Assembly: GCA_025800435.1 (NCBI GenBank)
Contig: JAOXRV010000169.1
Coordinates: 1-27,767, forward strand
Source: Cellvibrionaceae bacterium
Lineage (GTDB): Bacteria > Pseudomonadota > Gammaproteobacteria > Pseudomonadales > Cellvibrionaceae
Length of the DNA stretch: 27,767 nt
Direction: 5' to 3'
The notes below the pieces were generated by a model. The model saw only the letters and a list, made by a program, of their open reading frames with translations, did not search any database and was not told the DNA's origin. How positions within the stretch are numbered: position 1 is the first letter of the stretch; each line of letters begins with the position of its first letter. A program made the translations under genes and the position numbers. Positions 7,499 through 15,242 of this stretch are shown here, piece after piece.

Positions 7499-8854
7499 CT
7501 AGGCTTTATCGATCAATGCCAGTAATTCATCGCGCTTAGCTGCCATTAATTCAACATCACCACGGCTTTCAACATTTAAGCGCACCACCGGCTCGGTATT
7601 GGAGCGGCGCAGGTTAAAGCGCCACTGGCCCATATCGAAAGACAAACCATCGGTTTCATCGACGCTGATAGCATCGGCACTGTAGCGTTTGGCCATGGTA
7701 TCGAGCAGCGCCTGGCTGTCGCTAACCTGGCGATTGATTTCACCACTGCAGGGAAACTCGGCGGTACACGCAGCCATTAACTCGGCCAAGCTCGTATTTT
7801 TGCGGCACATTAATTCGCAAACCAAGAGCCAGGGAATCATGCCGCTATCGCAATAGGCAAAGTCGCGGAAGTAATGGTGAGCGCTCATCTCGCCGCCGTA
7901 GACTGCGTCTTCTAGGCGCATGCGCTCTTTAATAAACGCATGGCCGGTTTTACTTTGAATGGCCTCGCCACCGGCGCGCTCGCAAATGGCCTGGGTATTC
8001 CAAATTAAACGCGGGTCGTGTACCACTTTGGCGCCTGGGTGCTTGGCCAAAAAGGCATCGGCCAACAAACCCACCACGTAATATCCCTCGATAAACTCAC
8101 CCTTGCTATCAAAGAAAAAGCAGCGGTCAAAATCGCCGTCCCAGGCAATGCCGAGGTCAGCACCGTGAGCCACCACCGCCTCAGCGGTGGCTGGCCGATT
8201 CTCGACCAACAGGGGGTTGGGAATACCATTGGGGAAATTGCCATCTGGCCTATGGTGAACCTTGATAAACTCAAACGGCAGCTTACCCTCCAGCGCATCG
8301 ATCACCTCGCCGGCGCCACCATTGCCGGCATTGACGACAATTTTGAGCGGTTTAAGGGCCGTGCTATCGATATAGTTAAACAGGTGGGCTACATAGGCGG
8401 GGCGGGAATCCAGATGCTCAACCTTGCCCTTGCTCGGCGCCTTGCTGAATTCGCCGGCCTCGGCCAGCGCTTGAATTTGTTTTAAACCTGTATCACCACT
8501 GATCGGTTTGGCGCCCTCGCGCACAAACTTCATGCCGTTATAATCCATCGGATTGTGACTGGCGGTAACGCAGATACCACCATCGACCGGCTGGTCGAAG
8601 GCCGCAAAGTAGACCTCTTCGGTACCGCAGCGGCCAATATGTAATACATCCGCCCCCATATCAGTAATGCCATCGATCAGGGCATTGCTCAAAGCAGTGC
8701 TGCTAAGCCGAATATCGTGCCCCACCACTATTTTTTTTGCGCCCAAAAACTGCACCGTGGCACAGCCGATACGATAGGCGATCTGTTCGTTTAACTGGTC
8801 TGGCACGCGGCCGCGAATATCATAAGCCTTAAAACACTGTAACGCCTGGTTCAC
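7499..8854 (-). CDS. Phosphomannomutase (alpha-D-phosphohexomutase family, CpsG/ManB type)
   Basis: This cytoplasmic enzyme interconverts mannose 6-phosphate and mannose 1-phosphate for GDP-mannose and thus surface polysaccharide. The 451-residue protein shows the N-terminal KAYDIRGRVP, the phosphoserine loop TASHNP (Ser99), the metal loop DGDFDR (239-244), the sugar-binding loop GEMSAHHYF (321-329) and the C-terminal phosphate loop RRSNTEPVVRLNVE. The sequence around Ser99 (HNPMDYNGMKFVREGAKPIS) favours the CpsG/ManB type over AlgC. The start is GTG (8854-8852), with GAAGGAG 8 bases upstream. No polysaccharide genes adjoin it, so its pathway role is inferred from the family; phosphoglucomutase side activity is possible. 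Confidence 0.93.
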   Translation of the reverse strand: MNQALQCFKAYDIRGRVPDQLNEQIAYRIGCATVQFLGAKKIVVGHDIRLSSTALSNALIDGITDMGADVLHIGRCGTEEVYFAAFDQPVDGGICVTASHNPMDYNGMKFVREGAKPISGDTGLKQIQALAEAGEFSKAPSKGKVEHLDSRPAYVAHLFNYIDSTALKPLKIVVNAGNGGAGEVIDALEGKLPFEFIKVHHRPDGNFPNGIPNPLLVENRPATAEAVVAHGADLGIAWDGDFDRCFFFDSKGEFIEGYYVVGLLADAFLAKHPGAKVVHDPRLIWNTQAICERAGGEAIQSKTGHAFIKERMRLEDAVYGGEMSAHHYFRDFAYCDSGMIPWLLVCELMCRKNTSLAELMAACTAEFPCSGEINRQVSDSQALLDTMAKRYSADAISVDETDGLSFDMGQWRFNLRRSNTEPVVRLNVESRGDVELMAAKRDELLALIDKA

Positions 8855-8935
8855 CCTAGACTCCTTCTGCGCAAATTCCTAAAAGGCCCGAATATACCAC
8901 AGCCAGAACACCTTTGTGTGACCGCCATTGGGAAC

Positions 8936-8963
8936 TGGACATCACCTCGGCAGTCGGTAGAAT
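8936..8963 (+). promoter_or_regulatory. Candidate sigma-70 promoter of fabA-fabB
   Basis: TGGACA (8936-8941) and TAGAAT (8958-8963) are spaced 16 bases, in the 181-base gap between the divergent phosphomannomutase and fabA genes. Transcription would start near 8970, leaving a leader of about 65 bases. I do not see a convincing FadR or FabR palindrome. Confidence 0.55.
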
Positions 8964-9035
8964 GTGCCCCTTTGCAGTCGCCAGCAAGGGCCGATGCCGT
9001 TCAGGCTGCGTTTATTTAATTAACTTGAGTCGACT

Positions 9036-9557
9036 ATGGAATTCCAGCCCAAAAACGCCTATACCCGCGATGAGCTGCTAGAGTGTGGCCACGGCCGCCT
9101 GTTTGGCCCCGGCAACGCCCAACTGCCCGTTCCCAATATGCTGATGATCGATCGTATCAGCGAGATCAGCGTAGACGGTGGCGAGCACGGCAAAGGCAAA
9201 ATTATCGCCGAGCTGGATATCACCCCCGACCTGTGGTTCTTCGACTGTCACTTCCCCGGCGACCCTGTCATGCCCGGCTGCCTGGGCCTGGATGCCATGT
9301 GGCAGCTGGTGGGCTTCTTCCTGGCCTGGAAGGGCAATCAGGGCCGTGGCCGTGCACTGGGCTCTGGTGAGGTGAAGTTCACCGGCCAAATTTTACCCAG
9401 CGCCAAAAAGGTGACCTACGAGATTGACCTAAAACGCGTTATCGAGCGCAAACTGATTATGGGCCTGGCGGACGGTAAAGTATCCGTAGACGGCAAAGAG
9501 ATCTACTTCGCCAAAGACCTAAAAGTAGGCCTATTCCAGAATACTGACAGCTTTTAG
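9036..9557 (+). CDS. fabA: 3-hydroxydecanoyl-ACP dehydratase/isomerase
   Basis: FabA dehydrates 3-hydroxyacyl-ACP and isomerises trans-2- to cis-3-decenoyl-ACP, the branch point to unsaturated fatty acids in type II synthesis. The 173-residue hotdog-fold protein has the active-site histidine His72 in WFFDCHFPGDPVMPGCLG and Asp86 in LDAMWQLVGF, both offset by two from E. coli numbering. The length is standard. It is followed by fabB on the same strand, the classical fabAB operon of gammaproteobacteria, so the cell makes unsaturated fatty acids anaerobically. Confidence 0.98.
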   Translation: MEFQPKNAYTRDELLECGHGRLFGPGNAQLPVPNMLMIDRISEISVDGGEHGKGKIIAELDITPDLWFFDCHFPGDPVMPGCLGLDAMWQLVGFFLAWKGNQGRGRALGSGEVKFTGQILPSAKKVTYEIDLKRVIERKLIMGLADGKVSVDGKEIYFAKDLKVGLFQNTDSF

Positions 9558-9580
9558 TACCCACCATTTGGTATATTGAG

Positions 9581-9606
9581 CAAGGGCGCCAACTGAGGCG
9601 CCCTTG
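9581..9606 (+). terminator. Hairpin between fabA and fabB (attenuator or stability element)
   Basis: CAAGGGCGCC (9581-9590), loop AACTGA and GGCGCCCTTG (9597-9606) form a perfect 10-base stem starting 24 bases after the fabA stop. It is followed by TTGTTGTAT, a poor U-tract. It could be a partial terminator lowering fabB expression, or a hairpin protecting fabA mRNA. Confidence 0.6.
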
Positions 9607-9662
9607 TTGTATATGTGCAATAATAAGCGGCCTGCCAAAATGGCTCTGATGAGGAAGACAAG

Positions 9663-10880
9663 ATGAAGCGAGTTGTGGTGACCGGTATGGGCATCGTGTC
9701 CTGCCTAGGAAACGATATCGCAACAGTACGAGACTCTCTGCGCGCCGGGCGCTCCGGCATTAGCCGCAAGGAAGACTATGCTGAGATGGGCTTTCGCAGC
9801 CATATCGCCGGCCAGGTCGATATCGACCTAAAAGAGCATATTGACCGCAAAACCCTGCGCTTTATGGGCAATGCTGCCGGCTACTCCTATATCTCCATGC
9901 AGCAGGCCATTGACGACGCGGGCCTCAGCGAGGAGCAGGTCTCCAATATCCGCACCGGCCTGATTATGGGTTCTGGCGGCGCATCCTCTGAGAACCTAGT
10001 ACAGGCCGCCGACATTCTGCGCGAGCGCGGCCTTAAGCGGGTTGGCCCCTACCGGGTTACCCAGACCATGGGCAGCACCACCTCCGCCTGTTTAGCTACC
10101 CCCTTTAAGATTAAGGGCGTCAACTATTCAATTTCTTCCGCCTGCTCCACCAGCGCCCACTGTATTGGTAACGCCATGGAGCAAATCCAAATGGGCAAGC
10201 AGGATATTGTGTTTGCCGGTGGCGGCGAGGAAGAGCATTGGACCCTGACCGCCCTATTCGACGCCATGGGCGCCCTCTCAACCAAATACAACGACACCCC
10301 GGAAAGGGCATCGCGCACCTACGATGCCGACCGAGACGGCTTTGTTATTGCCGGCGGCGGCGGCTGCTTGGTGCTTGAAGAGCTGGAACACGCCAAGGCC
10401 CGTGGCGCCAAAATTTACGCTGAGCTGGTTGGCTACGGCGCCACCTCGGACGGCCACGATATGGTCGCCCCTTCGGGCGAGGGCGCGGTGCGCTGTATGC
10501 AGCTGGCCATTAGCACTGTGGATGGCGAAATCGATTATATCAACACCCACGGCACCAGTACCCCAGTGGGCGATGTGGCCGAGCTGGGCGCTATCCGCGA
10601 GGTGTTTGGCGATAAGATTCCGGCCCTGGCCTCCACCAAGTCCCTGTCCGGTCACTCCCTCGGCGCCGCCGGTGTGCAAGAGGCCATCTACAGTTTAATT
10701 ATGATGGACAACGACTTTATCGCCGCCTCGGCCAATGTCGACACCCTGGACGACGCCGCCGAAGGCATGCCAGTGGTGACTAAAGTTCAAGAGGGCGTAA
10801 AGGTAAAACGCGCGCTGTCCAATAGCTTTGGCTTTGGCGGCACCAACGCTTGCTTGGTGATGGAAAAGTACGAAGGCTAA
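9663..10880 (+). CDS. fabB: 3-oxoacyl-ACP synthase I
   Basis: FabB (KAS I) condenses malonyl-ACP with acyl-ACP and elongates the cis-3-decenoyl-ACP made by FabA. The 405-residue thiolase-fold protein has the nucleophile Cys161 in SSACSTSAHC, His296 in NTHGTSTPVGD, Lys326 and His331 in SGHSLGAAG, and ends with the family's FGFGGTNACLV. Numbering is two less than in E. coli FabB, and length is normal. GAGGAAG lies 5-11 bases before the ATG. It follows fabA by 105 bases, with a strong hairpin in the gap. Confidence 0.98.
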   Translation: MKRVVVTGMGIVSCLGNDIATVRDSLRAGRSGISRKEDYAEMGFRSHIAGQVDIDLKEHIDRKTLRFMGNAAGYSYISMQQAIDDAGLSEEQVSNIRTGLIMGSGGASSENLVQAADILRERGLKRVGPYRVTQTMGSTTSACLATPFKIKGVNYSISSACSTSAHCIGNAMEQIQMGKQDIVFAGGGEEEHWTLTALFDAMGALSTKYNDTPERASRTYDADRDGFVIAGGGGCLVLEELEHAKARGAKIYAELVGYGATSDGHDMVAPSGEGAVRCMQLAISTVDGEIDYINTHGTSTPVGDVAELGAIREVFGDKIPALASTKSLSGHSLGAAGVQEAIYSLIMMDNDFIAASANVDTLDDAAEGMPVVTKVQEGVKVKRALSNSFGFGGTNACLVMEKYEG

Positions 10881-11348
10881 TTACCGTCATGCCCGCGAAC
10901 GCGCACTGCTGTCCGGGGAAAGGCCCGACCTCCGGGGGTAAAACCCAGCTTGAGGGGTAGGGGGCACTTTCTCCGTTCGAAAACGCTGCATCCATGCAGC
11001 TGCGCCCGTTCATCCGGAGCCTAGTCACTGCGAAAGCACCCCCTACCCCTCAAGCTTACATCTCGCAGAACCTCTAGCTGCTGAGCACTAACAATAGCTC
11101 TTTCTGCTTGTACAGCTTAGGGCTCATCTAGTTGTAGAGTCTTGTGGTGGGTAAGGGGCCGAAGCCACTTTTTGATCCAAGCAACACACAAGGAATTTAT
11201 TAGTAGCTAGATTTAGTGAGAATAACGATGGGCGTATACGATTTTGAATCCAGTGTTAGCGCTTTACCTCTTAAAGCCAACGCCTCTCTGGTCTCTAGCC
11301 AAACCAGCTAAATTTTCCCCGCACAGCACTGGAATAAAGGTACGCCGG
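10881..11348. other. 468-base gap between convergent fabB and the acyl-CoA synthetase
   Basis: No convincing gene lies here. It starts with an IPAFAGMT-like fragment (CCGTCATGCCCGCGAACGCG, 10886-10905) and then a long inverted-repeat element (10947-11056). The remainder (11057-11348) has no strong structure. A 27-codon ORF at 11228-11311 begins MGVYDFESSVSALPLKANAS. It has only a weak GTGAG upstream and no recognisable domain, so I do not call it a gene. Confidence 0.6.
10947..11056. repeat. Long inverted-repeat element A
   Basis: Perfect 18-base arms AGCTTGAGGGGTAGGGGG (10947-10964) and its complement (11039-11056) enclose about 74 bases. Pairing extends after two mismatches by CTTTC/GAAAG (to 10971 and 11032). 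Inside are CTCCG/CGGAG arms and a tight hairpin GCTGCAT-CC-ATGCAGC (10985-11000). It lies between the 3' ends of convergent genes, where it could act as a two-way terminator. The layered structure looks more like a dispersed palindromic element than a simple terminator. Confidence 0.8.
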
Positions 11349-12911
11349 CTAATTAACCGACTTAGCCATCCCTTCCCAATAGGGTTTGCGCAGTTCGTTT
11401 TTCAAAATTTTACCGGCGCCACTGAGGGGCAGCGGCTCGCTTTGCAGGCTGATGCTGCGAGGGCATTTATAGCCGGCAATCAGGCTTTTGCAGTGCTTGA
11501 TTATCTCCGCCTCGCTGGTTTGGTTGTCGGCCTTGGTCTGGATAATGGCGTGCACCTGCTCGCCCCACTGCTCGCTGGGAATACCGATCACCGCACAAGC
11601 TGCCACCCCCGGGTGGCGGTAAATGGCTTGCTCCACCTCCACCGAGTAGACATTCTCGCCGCCGCTGATAATCATATCCTTGACCCGGTCGACGATAAAT
11701 AAATAGCCCTCTTCATCCATATAACCGCCGTCGCCGGTGTGCAACCAGCCGTTTTTCAAGGTCTCGGCGGTGGTCTCTTCCATGCCCAGATAACCGAGCA
11801 TGACATTATCGCCCTTGGCGCAAATCTGGCCGATGGTGCCGCGCTCCACCTCCCGATCCTGCTCATCCAAAATTGCCAGGGTGACACCGGGCACGGCGCG
11901 GCCGGCAGATTTCAACAAGCGCGAACGTGGCCCCTCGGGCACATGGTCATCGCTCATTAAAATGGTCAGCACCGGCGAGGCTTCGGTCTGGCCATAGGCC
12001 TGCATAAACTCCAGCTCGGGGTATTTGGCCATGGCCGCCTTAAGCACCGCCTCGGGCATGGGCGAGGCGCCATAGAAGATCGACTTAAGGGTGGAGATAT
12101 CGTAGTTGTCCAAGCCCTCATAGTTCATAAGCATAGCCACCATGGTGGGCACCAGCAGCACCCGGGTAACCGACTCTTGGCCGATCAGCTCAAGGGTGGT
12201 TTGGGGGTCAAAACCCGGCGCAAATACATGGGTGGCGCCGATGGTACAAAAGCACATGGCGTTATAGGCATCGGCGGCGTGGAACATGGGCGCCACATGC
12301 AGAAAGGTCTCCTGCTCCAGATAGGTTTGTACCACCATACCCTGCAAGGCATTAAACAGCATATTGTGGTGGCTCAGCATCACCCCCTTAGAGCGGCCGG
12401 TGGTGCCGCCGGTGTAGTAGAGGGCGACCATATCGTGGGGGTCGACCTCTACCGCCGCCATCGGCTGCGCCGCCGCCAGTAAATCTTCATAGCCCAACAG
12501 GCCCTCGGGCAGCTCGCCGTCATCCATAAACACAATGTGTTTGAGCTGAGGCAGGGTTTGGCGCAGATGGGGCAGCAGGGGCAAAAAGCTGCGATCCACC
12601 AGCAAAATTTCACTGCTGCTATTGGCCATCCAGTACTCCACCTCAGGGGCGGCCAGACGGGTATTGATAGGCACATAAACGCCACCGGCCCAGGGCACCG
12701 CAAACATCGCCTCAAGGTAGCGGTCGCTATTGAGGGATAAAATCGCTACCCGATTTTGGCGCTTCAGGCCCAGGCCCTGTAGGGCACTGGCTAAGCGGGC
12801 CACCCGCTGGCCAAATTCGGCCCAACTGTGGCGGCGCTCGCCGTTGATAGTGGCAACTACCTGGCCGCGCTGCTGCACGACCCGTTTGAGGGTATTAGAA
12901 AAAGTCAGCAT
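11349..12911 (-). CDS. Acyl-CoA synthetase (AMP-forming), fatty-acid/carboxylate-CoA ligase family
   Basis: A 520-residue adenylate-forming enzyme (ANL superfamily) that activates a carboxylic acid to acyl-AMP and then acyl-CoA. Motifs in order: the P-loop YTGGTTGRSKG (166-176), QAYGQTEASP near 305-314, the hinge region with TGDGGYMDEEGYLFIVDRVKD, GGENVYSVEVE, and the C-terminal catalytic lysine Lys501 in PLSGAGKILKNELRKPYW. The length matches short FadD3-like or medium-chain ligases and is shorter than classical FadD. The substrate is not readable. It is convergent with fabB. ATG 12911 has AAGG 8 bases upstream. A partner beta-oxidation gene is not seen nearby. Confidence 0.92.
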   Translation of the reverse strand: MLTFSNTLKRVVQQRGQVVATINGERRHSWAEFGQRVARLASALQGLGLKRQNRVAILSLNSDRYLEAMFAVPWAGGVYVPINTRLAAPEVEYWMANSSSEILLVDRSFLPLLPHLRQTLPQLKHIVFMDDGELPEGLLGYEDLLAAAQPMAAVEVDPHDMVALYYTGGTTGRSKGVMLSHHNMLFNALQGMVVQTYLEQETFLHVAPMFHAADAYNAMCFCTIGATHVFAPGFDPQTTLELIGQESVTRVLLVPTMVAMLMNYEGLDNYDISTLKSIFYGASPMPEAVLKAAMAKYPELEFMQAYGQTEASPVLTILMSDDHVPEGPRSRLLKSAGRAVPGVTLAILDEQDREVERGTIGQICAKGDNVMLGYLGMEETTAETLKNGWLHTGDGGYMDEEGYLFIVDRVKDMIISGGENVYSVEVEQAIYRHPGVAACAVIGIPSEQWGEQVHAIIQTKADNQTSEAEIIKHCKSLIAGYKCPRSISLQSEPLPLSGAGKILKNELRKPYWEGMAKSVN

Positions 12912-13031
12912 GGGATACCTTCGCTTCGTTATTATGATTTATTGGTGCTAAGAATACGCAGGCAGAGGCTCTATAAGCAAGGGCTTAATAGTAGCAAGGC
13001 GGTGCAGTAGCAAGGGGATAAACCAGACAGA

Positions 13032-13868
13032 TCAAGCTGGGCGCGAATCCATATAGGCTTTAACCCGGGTTTCCAAACGCTGGCGCCAGGAGCGCTGCTG
13101 CACCCCAAAATCATCCCGGGTAATCAGGCAGCCCATCACCGCACTTGGGTATTGCACCCCGGAGTCGTCCTCCCGCAGCTCGGCCACCGGGTAACCCAGG
13201 GCCTGCATTACCTCACGCAGAACCTGGGCCAGCTCCAGCTCGTTGCAGGGGTCGCTACTGGCGTAGTGGTAAACCCCCCAGTTTTGTGCGCCGCTAAAAA
13301 CCTGCTTAATAATGGCCACCAGCACCCGGCTGGCATCGTCCATAAAGGTGGGCGAGGCGCGGCGGGCGGCGCTGACCCGTACCGGCTCGCTGCCACTGAG
13401 GCGCTCCAGCAAATCGGTCAGAATACCGTGTCCGTGGCTGCACACTAACCAGCTCAGGCGAAAGATCAAGTGCTGGCTACAGTGCAGCTGCACCGCCCGC
13501 TCCGCTTCCCACAGGGCCTGACCATAGGCACTTAAGGGAGAGGGCTCATCGTCTTCGCGGTAAATGGTCAGGTTTTCACCGCCGAAAACCTCGTAATTGG
13601 AGAGCTGGATCAGGGGAATAGAGAGCTGCTCGCACTGTTCGGCCAGTGCCTTGCTGTCATTGTTTAGCTGGGCGCGGCGGCCCAGGTCGTCGCCGACACA
13701 AAAGGGCAGGCTATTTATTAGCAGATCGGCGCCGCTGTTGGGTAGCTGTGCCAGGCCATTATCAAAGTCTTGCCACACTTCAAGGGTAAAGGGCTCTTGT
13801 TCCAGAGCTTCAATTAAGTGCTCGGAAAACAGTGAGCGCGCGCACGTTAGGACAATTTTTTTAGCCAC
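13032..13868 (-). CDS. RmlD-like NAD(P)-binding protein with lost catalytic residues
   Basis: The fold resembles extended SDR proteins of the dTDP-4-dehydrorhamnose reductase (RmlD)/MAT2B type: SNYEVFGGENLTIYREDDEPSPLSAYG, then RLSWLVCSHGHGIL, SPTFMDDASRVLVAII and GVYHYASSDPCNELELAQVLREV. Two core motifs are degraded. The dinucleotide loop normally GxxGxxG reads TCARSLFSE, and YxxxK reads YGQAL, so the catalytic Lys is Leu. It may be non-catalytic or regulatory. I choose GTG 13868 (VAKKIVLT...), since the Rossmann strand begins there; a longer start at ATG 13925 adds 19 residues with a fair GGTGAG upstream. The 291-base gap to the divergent RND operon shows no clear promoter. Confidence 0.8.
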   Translation of the reverse strand: MAKKIVLTCARSLFSEHLIEALEQEPFTLEVWQDFDNGLAQLPNSGADLLINSLPFCVGDDLGRRAQLNNDSKALAEQCEQLSIPLIQLSNYEVFGGENLTIYREDDEPSPLSAYGQALWEAERAVQLHCSQHLIFRLSWLVCSHGHGILTDLLERLSGSEPVRVSAARRASPTFMDDASRVLVAIIKQVFSGAQNWGVYHYASSDPCNELELAQVLREVMQALGYPVAELREDDSGVQYPSAVMGCLITRDDFGVQQRSWRQRLETRVKAYMDSRPA

Positions 13869-14159
13869 CGGAACAACATACCTCAAACTAGCAAACCACC
13901 CTGAACAGGGCTGGCCCTGCATCATAGCAACTCACCCAGGGCTTGTTAAGAAGCCCACTTGCGGCCCAACCTGCGCAGCGGGCAACTTACCGCCAAACTA
14001 TTGCAGTGCCCGCCCCAGGCACCGATAATTTGCCCCGTGCGAGCCGTATCATTAACAATATATTGCGGCCATGCCCCGGCCACCGCCAGCACTGCAACCC
14101 AGCCCGATAGCCAAATACACCGCCCCGCCGGGCGCCCCTAGTTTGTGGACGAGAATTTT

Positions 14160-15242
14160 ATGCAACACAGCAATCGCTTTGTTTTTGCCACCCTGCTGCC
14201 AAGCGCGCTATTGTTAAGCACCTTGCTAGGGGCCCCTTGGGCCGGCGCTGCCCAGCACGAGGTGATCTACCCCAGTGATGAGCGCCAACAACGCCAGCTC
14301 AGCATCAGCGCCAGTGTCGAGGCCGAACAACACGCCCTGCTCGCCAGCCAGCAGGCCGGCCTGCTGGCCGAGCTCTATGTCGAAGTGGGCGATCAAGTTA
14401 AGGCCGGCGAGCCACTGCTGAGCCTCGACAGCGAACTGGCCAAACTGGAGCGCAACCAGGCCAGGGCCAGGGTCAGCGCCACCAAGGCGGCCGCCGACGA
14501 GGCCCAGCGCCTGCACTTGGAACTTAAGGCCCTGGCTGCTAAAAAATTTGTCGGTGCCAGCCAAATCAGCGAGCGCCAGGCCCAGGCCGCCGAGAGCAAA
14601 GCCGAGCTGCGCCAGGCCCAGGCGGCGCTGGCGATCAAACAAGAGCAACTGCGCCGCCACACCCTGTATGCCCCATTTGATGGGCTAATCGCCCAGCGGC
14701 TGGTCAATATTGGCGAGTGGGTCACCCCCCAGAGCCCGGCCTTTAGCTTGGTAGAACAAGACAAGTTGCGGCTCAAACTGGCCATCCCCCAAGAGTACTG
14801 GCAGCAGACCAAGCTGGGTGCGGCGGTGAGCATTGCTGCCGACTACGACAAGCAACAACAGTGGACAGCCAAGATCGACCGTTTGGTGAGCGTGTCCGAT
14901 CGTCAATCACGGGCCTTTACCGCCTATGTCAGCCTGCCGCCAGCGGCCCGACTCACAGTGGGCATGTCGGCCACCGTGTCGATCCAGCTCAGCGGCGCCG
15001 ATAGCCAGCGACTGTGGCTGCCCGACAGCGCCATCAAACGGCACCCGGACGGCGGCGCCAGCGTATTTGCGCTTGAAGCGGGCAAAGCCAAGCGCTATTT
15101 GGTCACCATTGCCGAACAGCGCGATGGCCGCAGCGCGGTGCTGGGCGCCCCGGCCGGGCGCGCCTATGTGGCCAAGGGGGTTGAGCTGCTCAGCGATGGC
15201 GATCAGCTCGATATTGCCAAGGGCCAGGAGCCAAGCCAATGA
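14160..15242 (+). CDS. RND efflux membrane fusion protein, second pump
   Basis: A 360-residue periplasmic adaptor of the AcrA/HlyD family. ATG 14160 is preceded by GGACGAG at 7 bases; an in-frame GTG at 14145 is less likely. The N-terminus is a cleavable signal (RFVFATLLPSALLLSTLLGA, cut near AGA-AQ at about 30). Lipoyl half one (LLASQQAGLLAELYVEVGDQ), an Ala/Glu/Arg-rich coiled-coil hairpin (about 90-160), lipoyl half two (LYAPFDGLIAQRLVNIGEWV) and a beta-barrel follow. Its TGA overlaps the ATG of the permease, so the two form a translationally coupled pump. No outer-membrane channel gene is adjacent; a shared TolC is assumed. Confidence 0.93.
   Translation: MQHSNRFVFATLLPSALLLSTLLGAPWAGAAQHEVIYPSDERQQRQLSISASVEAEQHALLASQQAGLLAELYVEVGDQVKAGEPLLSLDSELAKLERNQARARVSATKAAADEAQRLHLELKALAAKKFVGASQISERQAQAAESKAELRQAQAALAIKQEQLRRHTLYAPFDGLIAQRLVNIGEWVTPQSPAFSLVEQDKLRLKLAIPQEYWQQTKLGAAVSIAADYDKQQQWTAKIDRLVSVSDRQSRAFTAYVSLPPAARLTVGMSATVSIQLSGADSQRLWLPDSAIKRHPDGGASVFALEAGKAKRYLVTIAEQRDGRSAVLGAPAGRAYVAKGVELLSDGDQLDIAKGQEPSQ

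Noticed and set aside
10881..11060. Possible CRISPR array or attC site in the repeat-rich gap
   Set aside because: There is a single inverted repeat, not regularly spaced direct repeats, and no attC core sites or integrase.
11228..11311. 27-codon ORF starting MGVYDFESS in the fabB 3' gap
   Set aside because: Only a weak ribosome-binding site, no recognised domain and no neighbour logic. The start resembles a glutathione peroxidase N-terminus by a few residues, but the rest does not follow.
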